Of a stretch of 42,228 bases of DNA, positions 33,851-41,741 are shown one piece after another; position 1 is the stretch's first letter, and each line of letters starts with the position of its first letter. The DNA lies in NCBI GenBank assembly GCA_029860075.1, contig JAOUBX010000039.1, positions 1-42,228 on the forward strand. The letters are read 5' to 3'. Source of the DNA: Deltaproteobacteria bacterium. GTDB lineage: Bacteria > Desulfobacterota > JADFVX01. The notes under the pieces were generated by a model. That model searched no databases. It saw only the letters and a list, made by a program, of their open reading frames with translations, and was not told the origin of the DNA. Position numbers and translations under genes: made by a program.

Positions 33851-34921
33851 ATGGATGAACCAAAGATCATAGATTCACTGAGAAGTCTGCACGATCTCTC
33901 CAAGGCGATTAACTCCACCCTCGATATCGGTGAGGTGGTGGATATGGTTCTGGAGAATACATCGCGGCTTATGAAGGCCGAGAAGGTCCTTATCCTTTGC
34001 CTTGAAAGGGATAAAAACATCCTCAATGTTCATGACGCCTACGGTTTTGCAAAAGGTGAGATGGAAATCGAACAATTTCAAAACATCGGTTCCTTCGATC
34101 ACTGTCTTCTTCATAAGGGGAAGGTAATCAGGCTGGAAGAAATTCTTCCCCCTGGGGATTACAAGGAATACCTGAAGACAATGCCTTTCCTCGCCGAGAT
34201 GGTTTTTGCCCCGATGGAGATCAAGGGGGAGGCCGTCGGCCTGCTCGGCGTATCTAACAAAAAGCATGAGTTCTCGCAAACAGAACTTGAGATTTTCTGC
34301 TCTCTCGCCAGCCAGGCGGCGGTAGCCATGGAGAATGCCAACCTGTACAGACGGTTGAAAGATACCTTTCTCCATACCGCAGAGGCACTTGCCGAAGCTG
34401 TCAACAGCCGGGACCCATATACAGGCGGCCATGTAAGGCGGGTTGTTAATTATTCCCTCAGCCTTGCCCATGCTCTGGGACTGCCGGCAGAGGAAAAAGC
34501 AAACCTTCAGCTTGCCGCTATTCTTCATGATATCGGGAAAATCGGCATCGATGACGCCATATTGAGAAAGAGTGGGGCTTTGTCAGATGAAGAAGAAAGC
34601 TTGATGAGGAAACATCCCGAGATAGGAGCAAGGATTTTGAGCTTTATCAAGGAGATGCAAGGTGTTATTCCAGGTGTTCGGCACCACCATGAAAAGTTTG
34701 ATGGAGGTGGCTATCCGGAGGGGCTCAGGGGTGAAGATATCCCTCTTTATGCCAGGATAATAGCGATTGCCGACACCTTTGATGCTCTTACCACCGACAG
34801 GCCTTACAGAAAGGCCATAGACAAGAAAAACGCTTTGGAAAAGTTGTATAAGGATGAAGGTGCTCATTTTGATCCTTTTCTTTTGAAACTCTTCTCAAAG
34901 TGCATGAAGGTAAAACCATAG
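33851..34921 (+). CDS. GAF-HD-GYP cyclic-di-GMP phosphodiesterase
   Basis: A 356-residue cytosolic protein. A GAF domain (about 15-165) with DMVLENTSRLMKAEKVLILC and EIFCSLASQAAVAMENANLY is followed by a full HD-GYP domain (about 175-350): AILHDIGKIGIDD, HHHEKFDGGGYPEGLRGEDI and IIAIADTFDALTTDRPYRKA. All metal ligands of the HD-GYP motif appear present, so it should hydrolyse c-di-GMP. No receiver domain is present, so control comes from the GAF domain or from expression. It lies 115 bases after csoR and 34 before lgt, which places a c-di-GMP enzyme in a copper locus; a link between copper and surface lifestyle is inference. AAGGA precedes its ATG. Confidence 0.92.
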   Translation: MDEPKIIDSLRSLHDLSKAINSTLDIGEVVDMVLENTSRLMKAEKVLILCLERDKNILNVHDAYGFAKGEMEIEQFQNIGSFDHCLLHKGKVIRLEEILPPGDYKEYLKTMPFLAEMVFAPMEIKGEAVGLLGVSNKKHEFSQTELEIFCSLASQAAVAMENANLYRRLKDTFLHTAEALAEAVNSRDPYTGGHVRRVVNYSLSLAHALGLPAEEKANLQLAAILHDIGKIGIDDAILRKSGALSDEEESLMRKHPEIGARILSFIKEMQGVIPGVRHHHEKFDGGGYPEGLRGEDIPLYARIIAIADTFDALTTDRPYRKAIDKKNALEKLYKDEGAHFDPFLLKLFSKCMKVKP

Positions 34922-34955
34922 GCTCCTGATATGATCTGATATGAGGTGGAATTAA

Positions 34956-35759
34956 ATGTATTGGAATGTCAATCCTGAAATATTAAGCCTTGGTCCTATA
35001 GCCATTCGTTGGTACGGGCTGTTCTTTGCTCTGGCATTTCTCTTAGGCTTTGGCATTGTACGCTGGATTTTCAGGTGTGAAAGCAAGGCGGAGAGAGACC
35101 TGGAGCCTCTCTTGTTTTATATGCTGTTCGGCACACTCATCGGTGCACGCCTGGGGCACTGTTTCTTTTATGATCCTTTATATTACCTCAGCAATCCGCT
35201 TGAGATCATCAAGGTCTGGAAAGGGGGACTTGCCAGCCATGGCGGAGCCATTGGCGTCTTCGTCGCTCTCTACCTGTACTCCAGAAACCGCCCTGACCAG
35301 CCTTACCTTTGGTTACTGGACAGGATGGTAATTCCGGCAGCACTGGGCGGGGCATTGATTCGCATAGGTAATTTTTTTAATTCCGAAATAATCGGGGTGC
35401 CTGCTGATGTGGCATGGGCGATTGTCTTTGCAAAAGTCGACTTGCTGCCAAGACATCCGGTGCAGCTCTATGAGGCGACTGCCTACGTCTTTGTATTCCT
35501 GCTGCTGATCCATATTTACCGTCATCAGGAATGTAAAGTTAAGCCCGGACTATTGCTGGGATTGTATCTGGTCACTATATTCACGGCACGTTTTTTTATC
35601 GAACTTTTAAAGATCCGGCAGGCAGCCTATGGAATCGAGTTGCCATTTAGTGTTGGTCAGTGGCTGAGCTTGCCTATGATTATTGCCGGTGTGATGCTGC
35701 TTTTTTTAAAACCCGAAAAAAGAAGGAATGTATGCGGGCATTGTGAACATGGGGTGTAA
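34956..35759 (+). CDS. lgt: Prolipoprotein diacylglyceryl transferase
   Basis: A 267-residue, seven-helix inner-membrane enzyme that transfers diacylglycerol to the lipobox Cys of prolipoproteins. Lgt signatures: GPIAIRWYGLFFALAFLLGF at the N-terminus, LIGARLGHCFFYDPLYYL, GGLASHGGAIG (about 90-100), ALIRIGNFFNSEIIGVP (about 131-147) and RHPVQLYEA. Length is normal. Because lgt is essential and usually sits in housekeeping DNA, a copy in a copper operon may be a second, specialised version; whether another exists in the genome cannot be seen. GAGGTGG precedes the ATG. Confidence 0.92.
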   Translation: MYWNVNPEILSLGPIAIRWYGLFFALAFLLGFGIVRWIFRCESKAERDLEPLLFYMLFGTLIGARLGHCFFYDPLYYLSNPLEIIKVWKGGLASHGGAIGVFVALYLYSRNRPDQPYLWLLDRMVIPAALGGALIRIGNFFNSEIIGVPADVAWAIVFAKVDLLPRHPVQLYEATAYVFVFLLLIHIYRHQECKVKPGLLLGLYLVTIFTARFFIELLKIRQAAYGIELPFSVGQWLSLPMIIAGVMLLFLKPEKRRNVCGHCEHGV

Positions 35760-35801
35760 TCATTTTTCCAGGTAAGCTAAAAAAGAAGAGGGGACATAGT
35801 C

Positions 35802-36023
35802 ATGGCTAAAGATCCGCTATGCGGTATGGAAGTTAACGAGGAGGGGGCCAAATTTATGGTCCATTTTGGACATGAAACCTACTATTTCTGCTCGGAAAAA
35901 TGCAAGGAGAGCTACGAACAGCAGATAGGCTTAAAAAAGCCGGTTTCAAAAAAAGGGTTTTTAGAAAAGCTTGCAGAAGGAACACAGAAAGCAACAGGCG
36001 GCAAGCCACCCAAGTGCCACTAA
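35802..36023 (+). CDS. YHS-domain protein
   Basis: A 73-residue protein: a YHS domain ([37 protein letters not shown]) covering residues 4-45 and a Lys-rich tail ending PPKCH. YHS domains are small TRASH-like Cys metal-binding modules; the Cys of DPLCGM and the two Cys of FCSEKC are kept. It lies 16 bases before copA, whose own N-terminus is a YHS domain, so it probably binds copper and hands it to the pump or acts as a metal buffer. No signal peptide is seen. Confidence 0.85.
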   Translation: MAKDPLCGMEVNEEGAKFMVHFGHETYYFCSEKCKESYEQQIGLKKPVSKKGFLEKLAEGTQKATGGKPPKCH

Positions 36024-36039
36024 ACAGGAGGTAATCAAA

Positions 36040-38769
36040 ATGACTAAAGATCCCGTATGCGGCATGACTGTCGACCCGGAAAAAGCCGCCGGCAAATCGG
36101 AATATAAGGGCGAAACTTTTTATTTTTGTAATGTTAACTGCAAAAAGAAGTTTGATGAAGCGCCTGGAAATTATCTGGCACCCCAAAAGGGCGAAACAAT
36201 TACGCTTCCCGTTGAAGGGATGCGCTGCGGAAACTGTTCCTCCAAAGTAACAAAGGCCCTTAGTGAAGCGGAAGGCGTCATAGAGGCCTGCGCCGATCAT
36301 GAAAAGAAAAATGCCGTCATCAGTTTTTATCCTTATCGAACGAACAGGGGAAAGCTCGTTAAAATCATTGAAGGACTGGGGTATACTGTTCCGGGGGAAG
36401 AGGGAAAGCAGACTGAGGAGTCATTTATATCCCCCTCACCCCAACCCTCTCCCACCAGGGGAGAGGGAGAAGTTGTGGGGAAGAAGTCTTCCTCTAAAAT
36501 TGAGACGGTCACCCTTCCCATTGGAGGGATGACCTGCGCCTCATGTGCCTCTACCATTGAAAAAGCCCTTTCCACACTCGACGGTGTTGCCAATGCAGCC
36601 GTTAACTTTGCCGCCGGAAAGGCCACTGTAAAATACGCACCTGAGCTGGCAAGACCGGAAGAGTTGGAAAAGGCCATCACCGATGCGGGCTACGAAGTAC
36701 TCAAGTCCGATGAAGAAGGTACCGATAGGGAGAAGGAGGCAAGGGAAAAAGAGATCTCGTCGCTGAAAAAGAGATTTACCCTGGCGGCCCTTTTCACTGT
36801 GCCCATTTTCTACGTGGCCATGGTGGAGATGATAAGCGAAAGCCTCATACCGGGTTTCATATCCCCTTCACATTCCCCTGCAGGTTTTGCCCTTTTCCAG
36901 ATCATCCTCTCCATACCGATCATTATTATAGGGTGGAATTTTTACAAAAAGGGCTTCCCCGCTCTTTTTCGTGGAACGCCTAATATGGACTCCCTCATCG
37001 CCATGGGAACATCAGCCGCCTATGGTTACAGCTTTTATGCCGCCTCCCAGGTGCTGCTGGGGCTGGACCCTTCGGGAAAGTATGTAAAAAGTCTCTATTT
37101 TGAGACGGCAGCCGTCATCATTACTCTTATCCTCTTCGGGAAATACCTGGAAACGGTGAGCAAGGGGAAGACCTCCGAGGCCATAAAGAAGCTCATGGGC
37201 CTTGCACCGAAGACGGCCATCATTGAAGTGGATGGAGTGGAAGAGGAGATCCCTGTCTCCCAAGTGCATGTCGGTCACGTGGTGATTGTAAAGCCGGGGG
37301 AAAAGATCCCTGTTGATGGTGAAGTTATCCATGGGAGAACGGCCATCGATGAATCGATGCTCACGGGAGAAAGCATGCCCGTTGAAAAAGTCGAGGGTTC
37401 AAAGGTAGCGGCAGCCACACTGAACAAGACGGGTTCTATAAAATTCCGGGCAGAGAAGGTGGGAAAGGATACGGCCCTTGCGCAGATCATTAAGCTTGTT
37501 GAAGATGCCCAGGGCTCAAAAGCGCCCATCGCCCGAATGGCCGATATTGTTGCAGGGTATTTTACCTGGGGAGTCATTGGGGCTGCTGCAATTGCAGGAC
37601 TCCTATGGACTATTGCAGGGACGGTCTTCGGTGTTAGCCTTCCGGGCGGAACCTTCGTCTTTGCCCTGACAGTGATGATAGCGGTGCTCATTATCGCCTG
37701 CCCCTGCGCCCTGGGGCTTGCCACACCCACATCTATTATGGTCGGTACGGGCAAGGGCGCCGAACTGGGTGTACTGATTAAGGACGCCGCAGCCCTTGAA
37801 CATTTCAGAAAGATCAACTTTATCGTCTTCGATAAAACAGGGACACTGACAGAAGGCAAGCCCCGCGTTACGGACATCCTTACCTATAATAACTACGATG
37901 AAGAGGAGATTTTAAAGATCACCGCCAGCGGTGAAAAGAAGTCGGAACATCCCCTTGCCGAGGCCATCGTCAATGAGGCTGCCCGCCGAAATCTGGAACT
38001 CTTCGACGTACATCACTTCAATGCCATCCCCGGTCAGGGCATTGAAATCCATGTTAATAACTCGACCCTCTTCCTTGGAAACAGGAAGCTCATGGATGAT
38101 AAGAAGATTGAAATGGAGGCCGCAGATAACGATGCGAGCCGCCTTGCCGATGAAGGGAAAACGCCCATGTTTATCGCCAAAGAGGGCAAGCTGGCGGGAA
38201 TCATTGCCGTTGCCGATGTGTTAAAAGAAAGCAGCGTGCAGGCCATAAAAGAGCTCCACAGGCTCGGGATCAAAGTGGCCATGCTCACCGGGGACAATCG
38301 CCAGACGGCAGAAGCCATTGCAAGGTTGGCCGGAATAGACCGCGTCCTGGCCGAAGTGCTCCCTGAAGACAAATCGAATGAAGTAAAAAAGCTCCAGGCC
38401 GAGGGCTACACCGTAGCCATGGTAGGCGACGGCATTAACGATGCACCGGCACTGACCCAGTCCGATGTAGGAGTAGCCATCGGGGCAGGCACCGACGTGG
38501 CCATGGAATCGGCCAAGATCGTCCTCATGAAAAGCGACCTGCTCGATGTGGTAAGGGCCTATAAACTAAGTGCCGCAACAGTTCGGAACATTAAGCAGAA
38601 CCTCTTTTGGGCCTTCGGTTACAACACCATCGGTATCCCCATTGCGGCAGGAATACTCTATCCCTTTTCAGGTTTTCTACTAAGCCCCGCCATTGCCGCA
38701 GCGGCTATGGCCTTTTCTTCCATCTCTGTTGTAACCAATGCATTGAGATTAAGAAAAGTCAGGTTGTAG
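36040..38769 (+). CDS. copA: Copper-exporting P1B-type ATPase with YHS and two HMA domains
   Basis: A 909-residue Cu(I)-transporting ATPase of the inner membrane. Order: YHS domain (1-50, [16 protein letters not shown]); HMA1 (about 52-120, GMRCGNCSS); an insert (131-150) from a palindromic repeat; HMA2 (about 155-220, [10 protein letters not shown]); then the P1B core with the CPC copper motif ([12 protein letters not shown], about 552), phosphorylation site [11 protein letters not shown] (about 598), SEHPLAEAI (635) and [16 protein letters not shown] (796). Start ATG at 36040 has AGGAGG eight bases upstream; upstream in-frame codons lie in the YHS gene. It would pump Cu(I) from cytosol to periplasm. 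HMA1 has CGNC rather than the usual CxxC context but both Cys are present. Confidence 0.95.
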   Translation: MTKDPVCGMTVDPEKAAGKSEYKGETFYFCNVNCKKKFDEAPGNYLAPQKGETITLPVEGMRCGNCSSKVTKALSEAEGVIEACADHEKKNAVISFYPYRTNRGKLVKIIEGLGYTVPGEEGKQTEESFISPSPQPSPTRGEGEVVGKKSSSKIETVTLPIGGMTCASCASTIEKALSTLDGVANAAVNFAAGKATVKYAPELARPEELEKAITDAGYEVLKSDEEGTDREKEAREKEISSLKKRFTLAALFTVPIFYVAMVEMISESLIPGFISPSHSPAGFALFQIILSIPIIIIGWNFYKKGFPALFRGTPNMDSLIAMGTSAAYGYSFYAASQVLLGLDPSGKYVKSLYFETAAVIITLILFGKYLETVSKGKTSEAIKKLMGLAPKTAIIEVDGVEEEIPVSQVHVGHVVIVKPGEKIPVDGEVIHGRTAIDESMLTGESMPVEKVEGSKVAAATLNKTGSIKFRAEKVGKDTALAQIIKLVEDAQGSKAPIARMADIVAGYFTWGVIGAAAIAGLLWTIAGTVFGVSLPGGTFVFALTVMIAVLIIACPCALGLATPTSIMVGTGKGAELGVLIKDAAALEHFRKINFIVFDKTGTLTEGKPRVTDILTYNNYDEEEILKITASGEKKSEHPLAEAIVNEAARRNLELFDVHHFNAIPGQGIEIHVNNSTLFLGNRKLMDDKKIEMEAADNDASRLADEGKTPMFIAKEGKLAGIIAVADVLKESSVQAIKELHRLGIKVAMLTGDNRQTAEAIARLAGIDRVLAEVLPEDKSNEVKKLQAEGYTVAMVGDGINDAPALTQSDVGVAIGAGTDVAMESAKIVLMKSDLLDVVRAYKLSAATVRNIKQNLFWAFGYNTIGIPIAAGILYPFSGFLLSPAIAAAAMAFSSISVVTNALRLRKVRL
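36430..36490. repeat. Palindromic repeat inserted in frame in copA
   Basis: CCCTCTCCC (36445-36453), loop ACCAG, GGGAGAGGG (36459-36467), preceded by CCCCCTCACCCCAA. It is translated as [14 protein letters not shown] between the two HMA domains. This C/G palindrome type is a common dispersed intergenic repeat in many genomes, here inside a gene. Confidence 0.75.
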
Positions 38770-38896
38770 TTTTTATTTATTAGAAAGTGGAAAAAGAGAC
38801 TTTTCCCAGACAATTACAGTTGCACATTTAGCCGCAGGCATTATAATGGTGATCTTTATGGTTAAGTGCAAAGGAGATCTTTTATTTCGATGAAAT

Positions 38897-38954
38897 TGTA
38901 GAGACGACTCACCGAGTCGTCTCCCCTGAGACGTTCCACCGAAACGTCTCTACA
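38897..38954. repeat. Compound palindromic intergenic repeat
   Basis: GAGACGACTC-ACC-GAGTCGTCTC (38901-38923) and GAGACGTT with AACGTCTC (38928-38950), bounded by TGTA and TACA so the whole unit is also an inverted repeat. Not followed by T, so it is a dispersed repeat more than a terminator. It lies between copA and the His/Met-rich protein gene. Confidence 0.75.
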
Positions 38955-39023
38955 AAATAAAAGCAGGATTATAAACCAGGCAGATTACATACTTTTTTTA
39001 GGGTAAACCAAAAGGAGAAGCAA

Positions 39024-39518
39024 ATGAAAAACCTAACATCAATACTATTCTCAACTATTTTAATGATGGCAGCTTCTACCCATGCCGCCATGGAACACAA
39101 TCACAACCACAGCGCACACCAGATGGAGCATAAATCCGAGATGAAAATGCCCGAAGGAATGCACATGCACAACATGGACATTGACGGCCACAAAGTGACT
39201 TTCCATATTATGGACCAAAAGGCCTTCCGTACCTATATGGATAACATGGGTCACAAAACCCACAAGATGAAAGCGGGAATGACACATTACATTATGATCG
39301 ATATTGTCGACAAGAACGGAAAAAAAATTAAAAGGGCCAAGGTAAAAATAAAAACCATTGACCCTGCCGGAAAAGCCTCTGAAAAAATCGGTTTCCCCAT
39401 GATGGGGAGTTTTGGAGCCGAGTTTGACATGACGGTCAAAGGAAAGTATCAGGTGATGACGCTCTTTAAGGTTAAAGACCATAAGCATCATGGTGGGTTC
39501 CGGCATGAGATGAAGTGA
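39024..39518 (+). CDS. Secreted His/Met-rich protein, copper-locus paralogue B
   Basis: A 164-residue paralogue of the protein at 20491. Signal peptide (ILFSTILMMAASTHA, cleavage about residue 21), a His/Met N-terminus (MEHNHNHSAHQMEHKSEMKM), and the same domain: AFRTYMDNMGHKTHKMKAGM, HYIMIDIVDKNGKKIKRAKV, FPMMGSFGAEFDM and GKYQVMTLFKV. Conserved His and Met positions (MGHKTHKMK, MTHY, PMMG) are shared by both copies and are candidate ligands. It follows copA by about 250 bases with its own ribosome site (AAGGAGAAG) and ends at a strong terminator. Likely a periplasmic copper-binding protein receiving or buffering metal exported by CopA; inferred. Confidence 0.8.
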   Translation: MKNLTSILFSTILMMAASTHAAMEHNHNHSAHQMEHKSEMKMPEGMHMHNMDIDGHKVTFHIMDQKAFRTYMDNMGHKTHKMKAGMTHYIMIDIVDKNGKKIKRAKVKIKTIDPAGKASEKIGFPMMGSFGAEFDMTVKGKYQVMTLFKVKDHKHHGGFRHEMK

Positions 39519-39540
39519 GTATTGTCAGATATTTATAAAA

Positions 39541-39572
39541 AAAGGGGCTGTTTTTTTCAGCCCCTTTCTTTT
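39541..39572 (+). terminator. Rho-independent terminator of the copA locus
   Basis: AAAGGGGCTG (39541-39550), loop of seven T, CAGCCCCTTT (39558-39567), then CTTTTTC. Strong stem and T tail, 22 bases after the last gene of the locus. Confidence 0.88.
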
Positions 39573-39573
39573 T

Positions 39574-39800
39574 CTAAAATGCCCGGACTTCCAGTCCCTG
39601 CCCCGAAGCACCGGTATAATACAAGCGCACCCTGAGATAATCAGGTCCGACCACGGAAAAGTCATGCCTTGATCTGCTCGTTAAAAACAATCCCTCTACC
39701 GTCGTCACCGTCAACGTATACAGGTTCACCATTAACACCGTCTACAAGAATCATCATCGTGTCGATGCGTCCGCCCCCCCTATCGCCACTTAATCCAAAT
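39574..39800 (-). pseudogene. Frameshifted 3' remnant of an unrecognised gene
   Basis: On the minus strand one frame reads GGGRIDTMMILVDGVNGEPV, YVDGDDGRGIVFNEQIKA and a stop. Shifting one base continues with HDFSVVGPDYLRVRLYYTGA, SGQGLEVRAF and a stop at 39574. Both parts look like real protein, so this is probably the decayed end of a gene with one frameshift and no intact 5' part. The family is not recognised. Confidence 0.4.
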
Positions 39801-40252
39801 TTCACATTTTTATTAATTATTTCTCAGCTTGTTTCACCATTGCGACCTCACAATATTACGGCCAAATATCCCTGTCTACAGGAAAAATATGTGCTTTGCA
39901 GGATTTATCTGTCATTATTTGTATTACGCTGTCTTTAGCTGCATATTAATGATATTTAACTGGATTTCTTATACAAGATGGGGCGGGAGATTACCATAAC
40001 GATGGGGGGAGGATAATTAAGGGCAAAAGGGGAAAAAGATCCGCTTTTTATGCTCTTTTTCAAAAACCAATAAAAACCCTTGACATCGTATTTTTTTATG
40101 AGTAGATTTATGTAAATTTCCACTTTAATTATATTTGATCTTTTGATCGGAATAAAAATATCGGGGTAGAGCGAGGCTTCACCTGGATTTATCAACTGCC
40201 GTCAGGTTGGTCTGATAGAATGCTTGTGAACTGATCGCTCCAGGGGTGGGGC
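39801..40252. other. Intergenic region, about 450 bases, before the radical SAM gene
   Basis: AT-rich, with no convincing gene. A 79-codon minus-strand frame (39956-40195) has no ribosome site or recognisable motif. The right end holds AGGGGTGGGG before the radical SAM ATG. No clear promoter was found. Confidence 0.45.
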
Positions 40253-41674
40253 ATGTCAAAATCTCTTAAAAAATCAAAACATATCCATATTATAAAGCGC
40301 TCGTGGGGAACCCACGTTGTGTATCACAGACTTTTTGGTAATCTTACTGTGCTCGATGACAAGGCCGCAATGCTACTGGACCTCTTTGATGATCCTGTGG
40401 GCGGGGACGACCTGGCGCTTCTCTTTCAACAATACGGAACATATCTTAATACATTTTACGATATGTATTATCTTGTTGAAGAAAGTAGCGATGAAAGAGA
40501 AGAACAAAATCTGGACCTTGAGGAGAGGGCCCGGTCACTTGTTGACGGAAACCTCATCGGCGGTTTGCAGCTCAATATTTCGGATGCCTGCAATTTTGCC
40601 TGTTCCTATTGCTTTTGTGATATTGTTGATGAGCGGGGACAAAGACGGACTGAGCTTGCCGATAGCAATGAGAAACTCATGCCTTTTGAAATTGCCGCCA
40701 AGGCTATAGACACACTCCTGGCAAAGGTGAAAAATACCGGAAAGCCGGGGCTGGTGATAAAATTCTACGGGCGGGAACCTCTGCTCAATTGGAAAGTTAT
40801 AGAAAAAATCCTCAACCATTACAATCATGGAGAACATCACGGCGCTCGGATTGCATATGCTATTACAACCAATGCGTCTCAACTTACCCCTGAAATTGCG
40901 CAAACCCTTGCTCACTATAAGGTAGGTACAATAGTAAGTATTGACGGCCCGGCAGCATCTAACGACAGATTACGAAGAACGAAAAATACAGGATCAAATA
41001 CCTTTGATGTTATCCAACAGGGTATTGACTGCCTTAAAAAGGCAGGAGCGCTTCAGGCATTATCAGCGGTAGTTACTGAGGAGAATTTTGATGAATTCGA
41101 TAACCGTCTCGTCGATTTGGCTGAAAAGCATGGCGTAAAGGAGGTCCAGATACTCCCGGGAGTACAGGGAGATTTTCTTGGTCGTATGGGACCGGAAAAA
41201 GTAATCGAAAAACTTTATAATATTTTTGTTTACGGGCGCAGGAAAGGAATTGCCGTAAGTGGTTACTGGCTCAATCCGGTGATTAGTTCCCTTTCCACAC
41301 ATAGATTTCGTTCCACAGGAGAAGTGGTGCGCACGGCTCCAGACAGCTGTGCCGCTACAGGGTATCAAATTAGTGTAGAACCTTCAGGTGACATATTCCC
41401 ATGCCGTTCCATGTCAATGCATCTGGGACACATCGATGATTTTAAAAAAATGCTTAAAACAGATGCATATAAACATGTGGCTATGCGAACCTACAACAAT
41501 GTAAAGGCTTGTCATGGTTGTTCTATTGAGGGATTCTGCCAGGGGCCCTGTCCCGGCAACCTGGAGGAGAAATCCAACGACATATACCAATTGGATCCGT
41601 TTTTTTGTGATGTTTTTAAAGGAATTCATGAGAAGGTGCTATCTCATTTCGTTACCTTGCCTTCCTATCAATAA
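40253..41674 (+). CDS. Radical SAM/SPASM peptide maturase with N-terminal PqqD-like domain
   Basis: A 473-residue enzyme. Residues about 8-80 resemble a PqqD-like RiPP recognition element (HIHIIKRSWGTHVVYHRLFG, LTVLDDKAAMLLDLFD). The radical SAM core starts with CNFACSYC (Cys113, 117, 120), the CxxxCxxC cluster, then KFYGREPLLNW, where the usual GGEP is GREP. The C-terminus is a SPASM domain with seven Cys: 366, 384, 420, 423, 429, 433 and 452 (ACHGCSIEGFCQGPCPGN), for two auxiliary 4Fe-4S clusters. Such enzymes modify ribosomally made peptides, forming thioether, C-C or other crosslinks, or epimers. The repeat-peptide gene 67 bases downstream is the obvious substrate. Chemistry and product are not predictable from sequence. 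Confidence 0.9.
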   Translation: MSKSLKKSKHIHIIKRSWGTHVVYHRLFGNLTVLDDKAAMLLDLFDDPVGGDDLALLFQQYGTYLNTFYDMYYLVEESSDEREEQNLDLEERARSLVDGNLIGGLQLNISDACNFACSYCFCDIVDERGQRRTELADSNEKLMPFEIAAKAIDTLLAKVKNTGKPGLVIKFYGREPLLNWKVIEKILNHYNHGEHHGARIAYAITTNASQLTPEIAQTLAHYKVGTIVSIDGPAASNDRLRRTKNTGSNTFDVIQQGIDCLKKAGALQALSAVVTEENFDEFDNRLVDLAEKHGVKEVQILPGVQGDFLGRMGPEKVIEKLYNIFVYGRRKGIAVSGYWLNPVISSLSTHRFRSTGEVVRTAPDSCAATGYQISVEPSGDIFPCRSMSMHLGHIDDFKKMLKTDAYKHVAMRTYNNVKACHGCSIEGFCQGPCPGNLEEKSNDIYQLDPFFCDVFKGIHEKVLSHFVTLPSYQ

Positions 41675-41741
41675 ACTGAGTCTGTTAGCAGGGGAGAAAT
41701 GCCGGGGGATGCCTTTTCAAATATAAAGGGAGGTGTGAAAA

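Noticed and set aside
39956..40195. 79-codon minus-strand frame
   Set aside because: No ribosome site, no motif, AT-rich low-information sequence.
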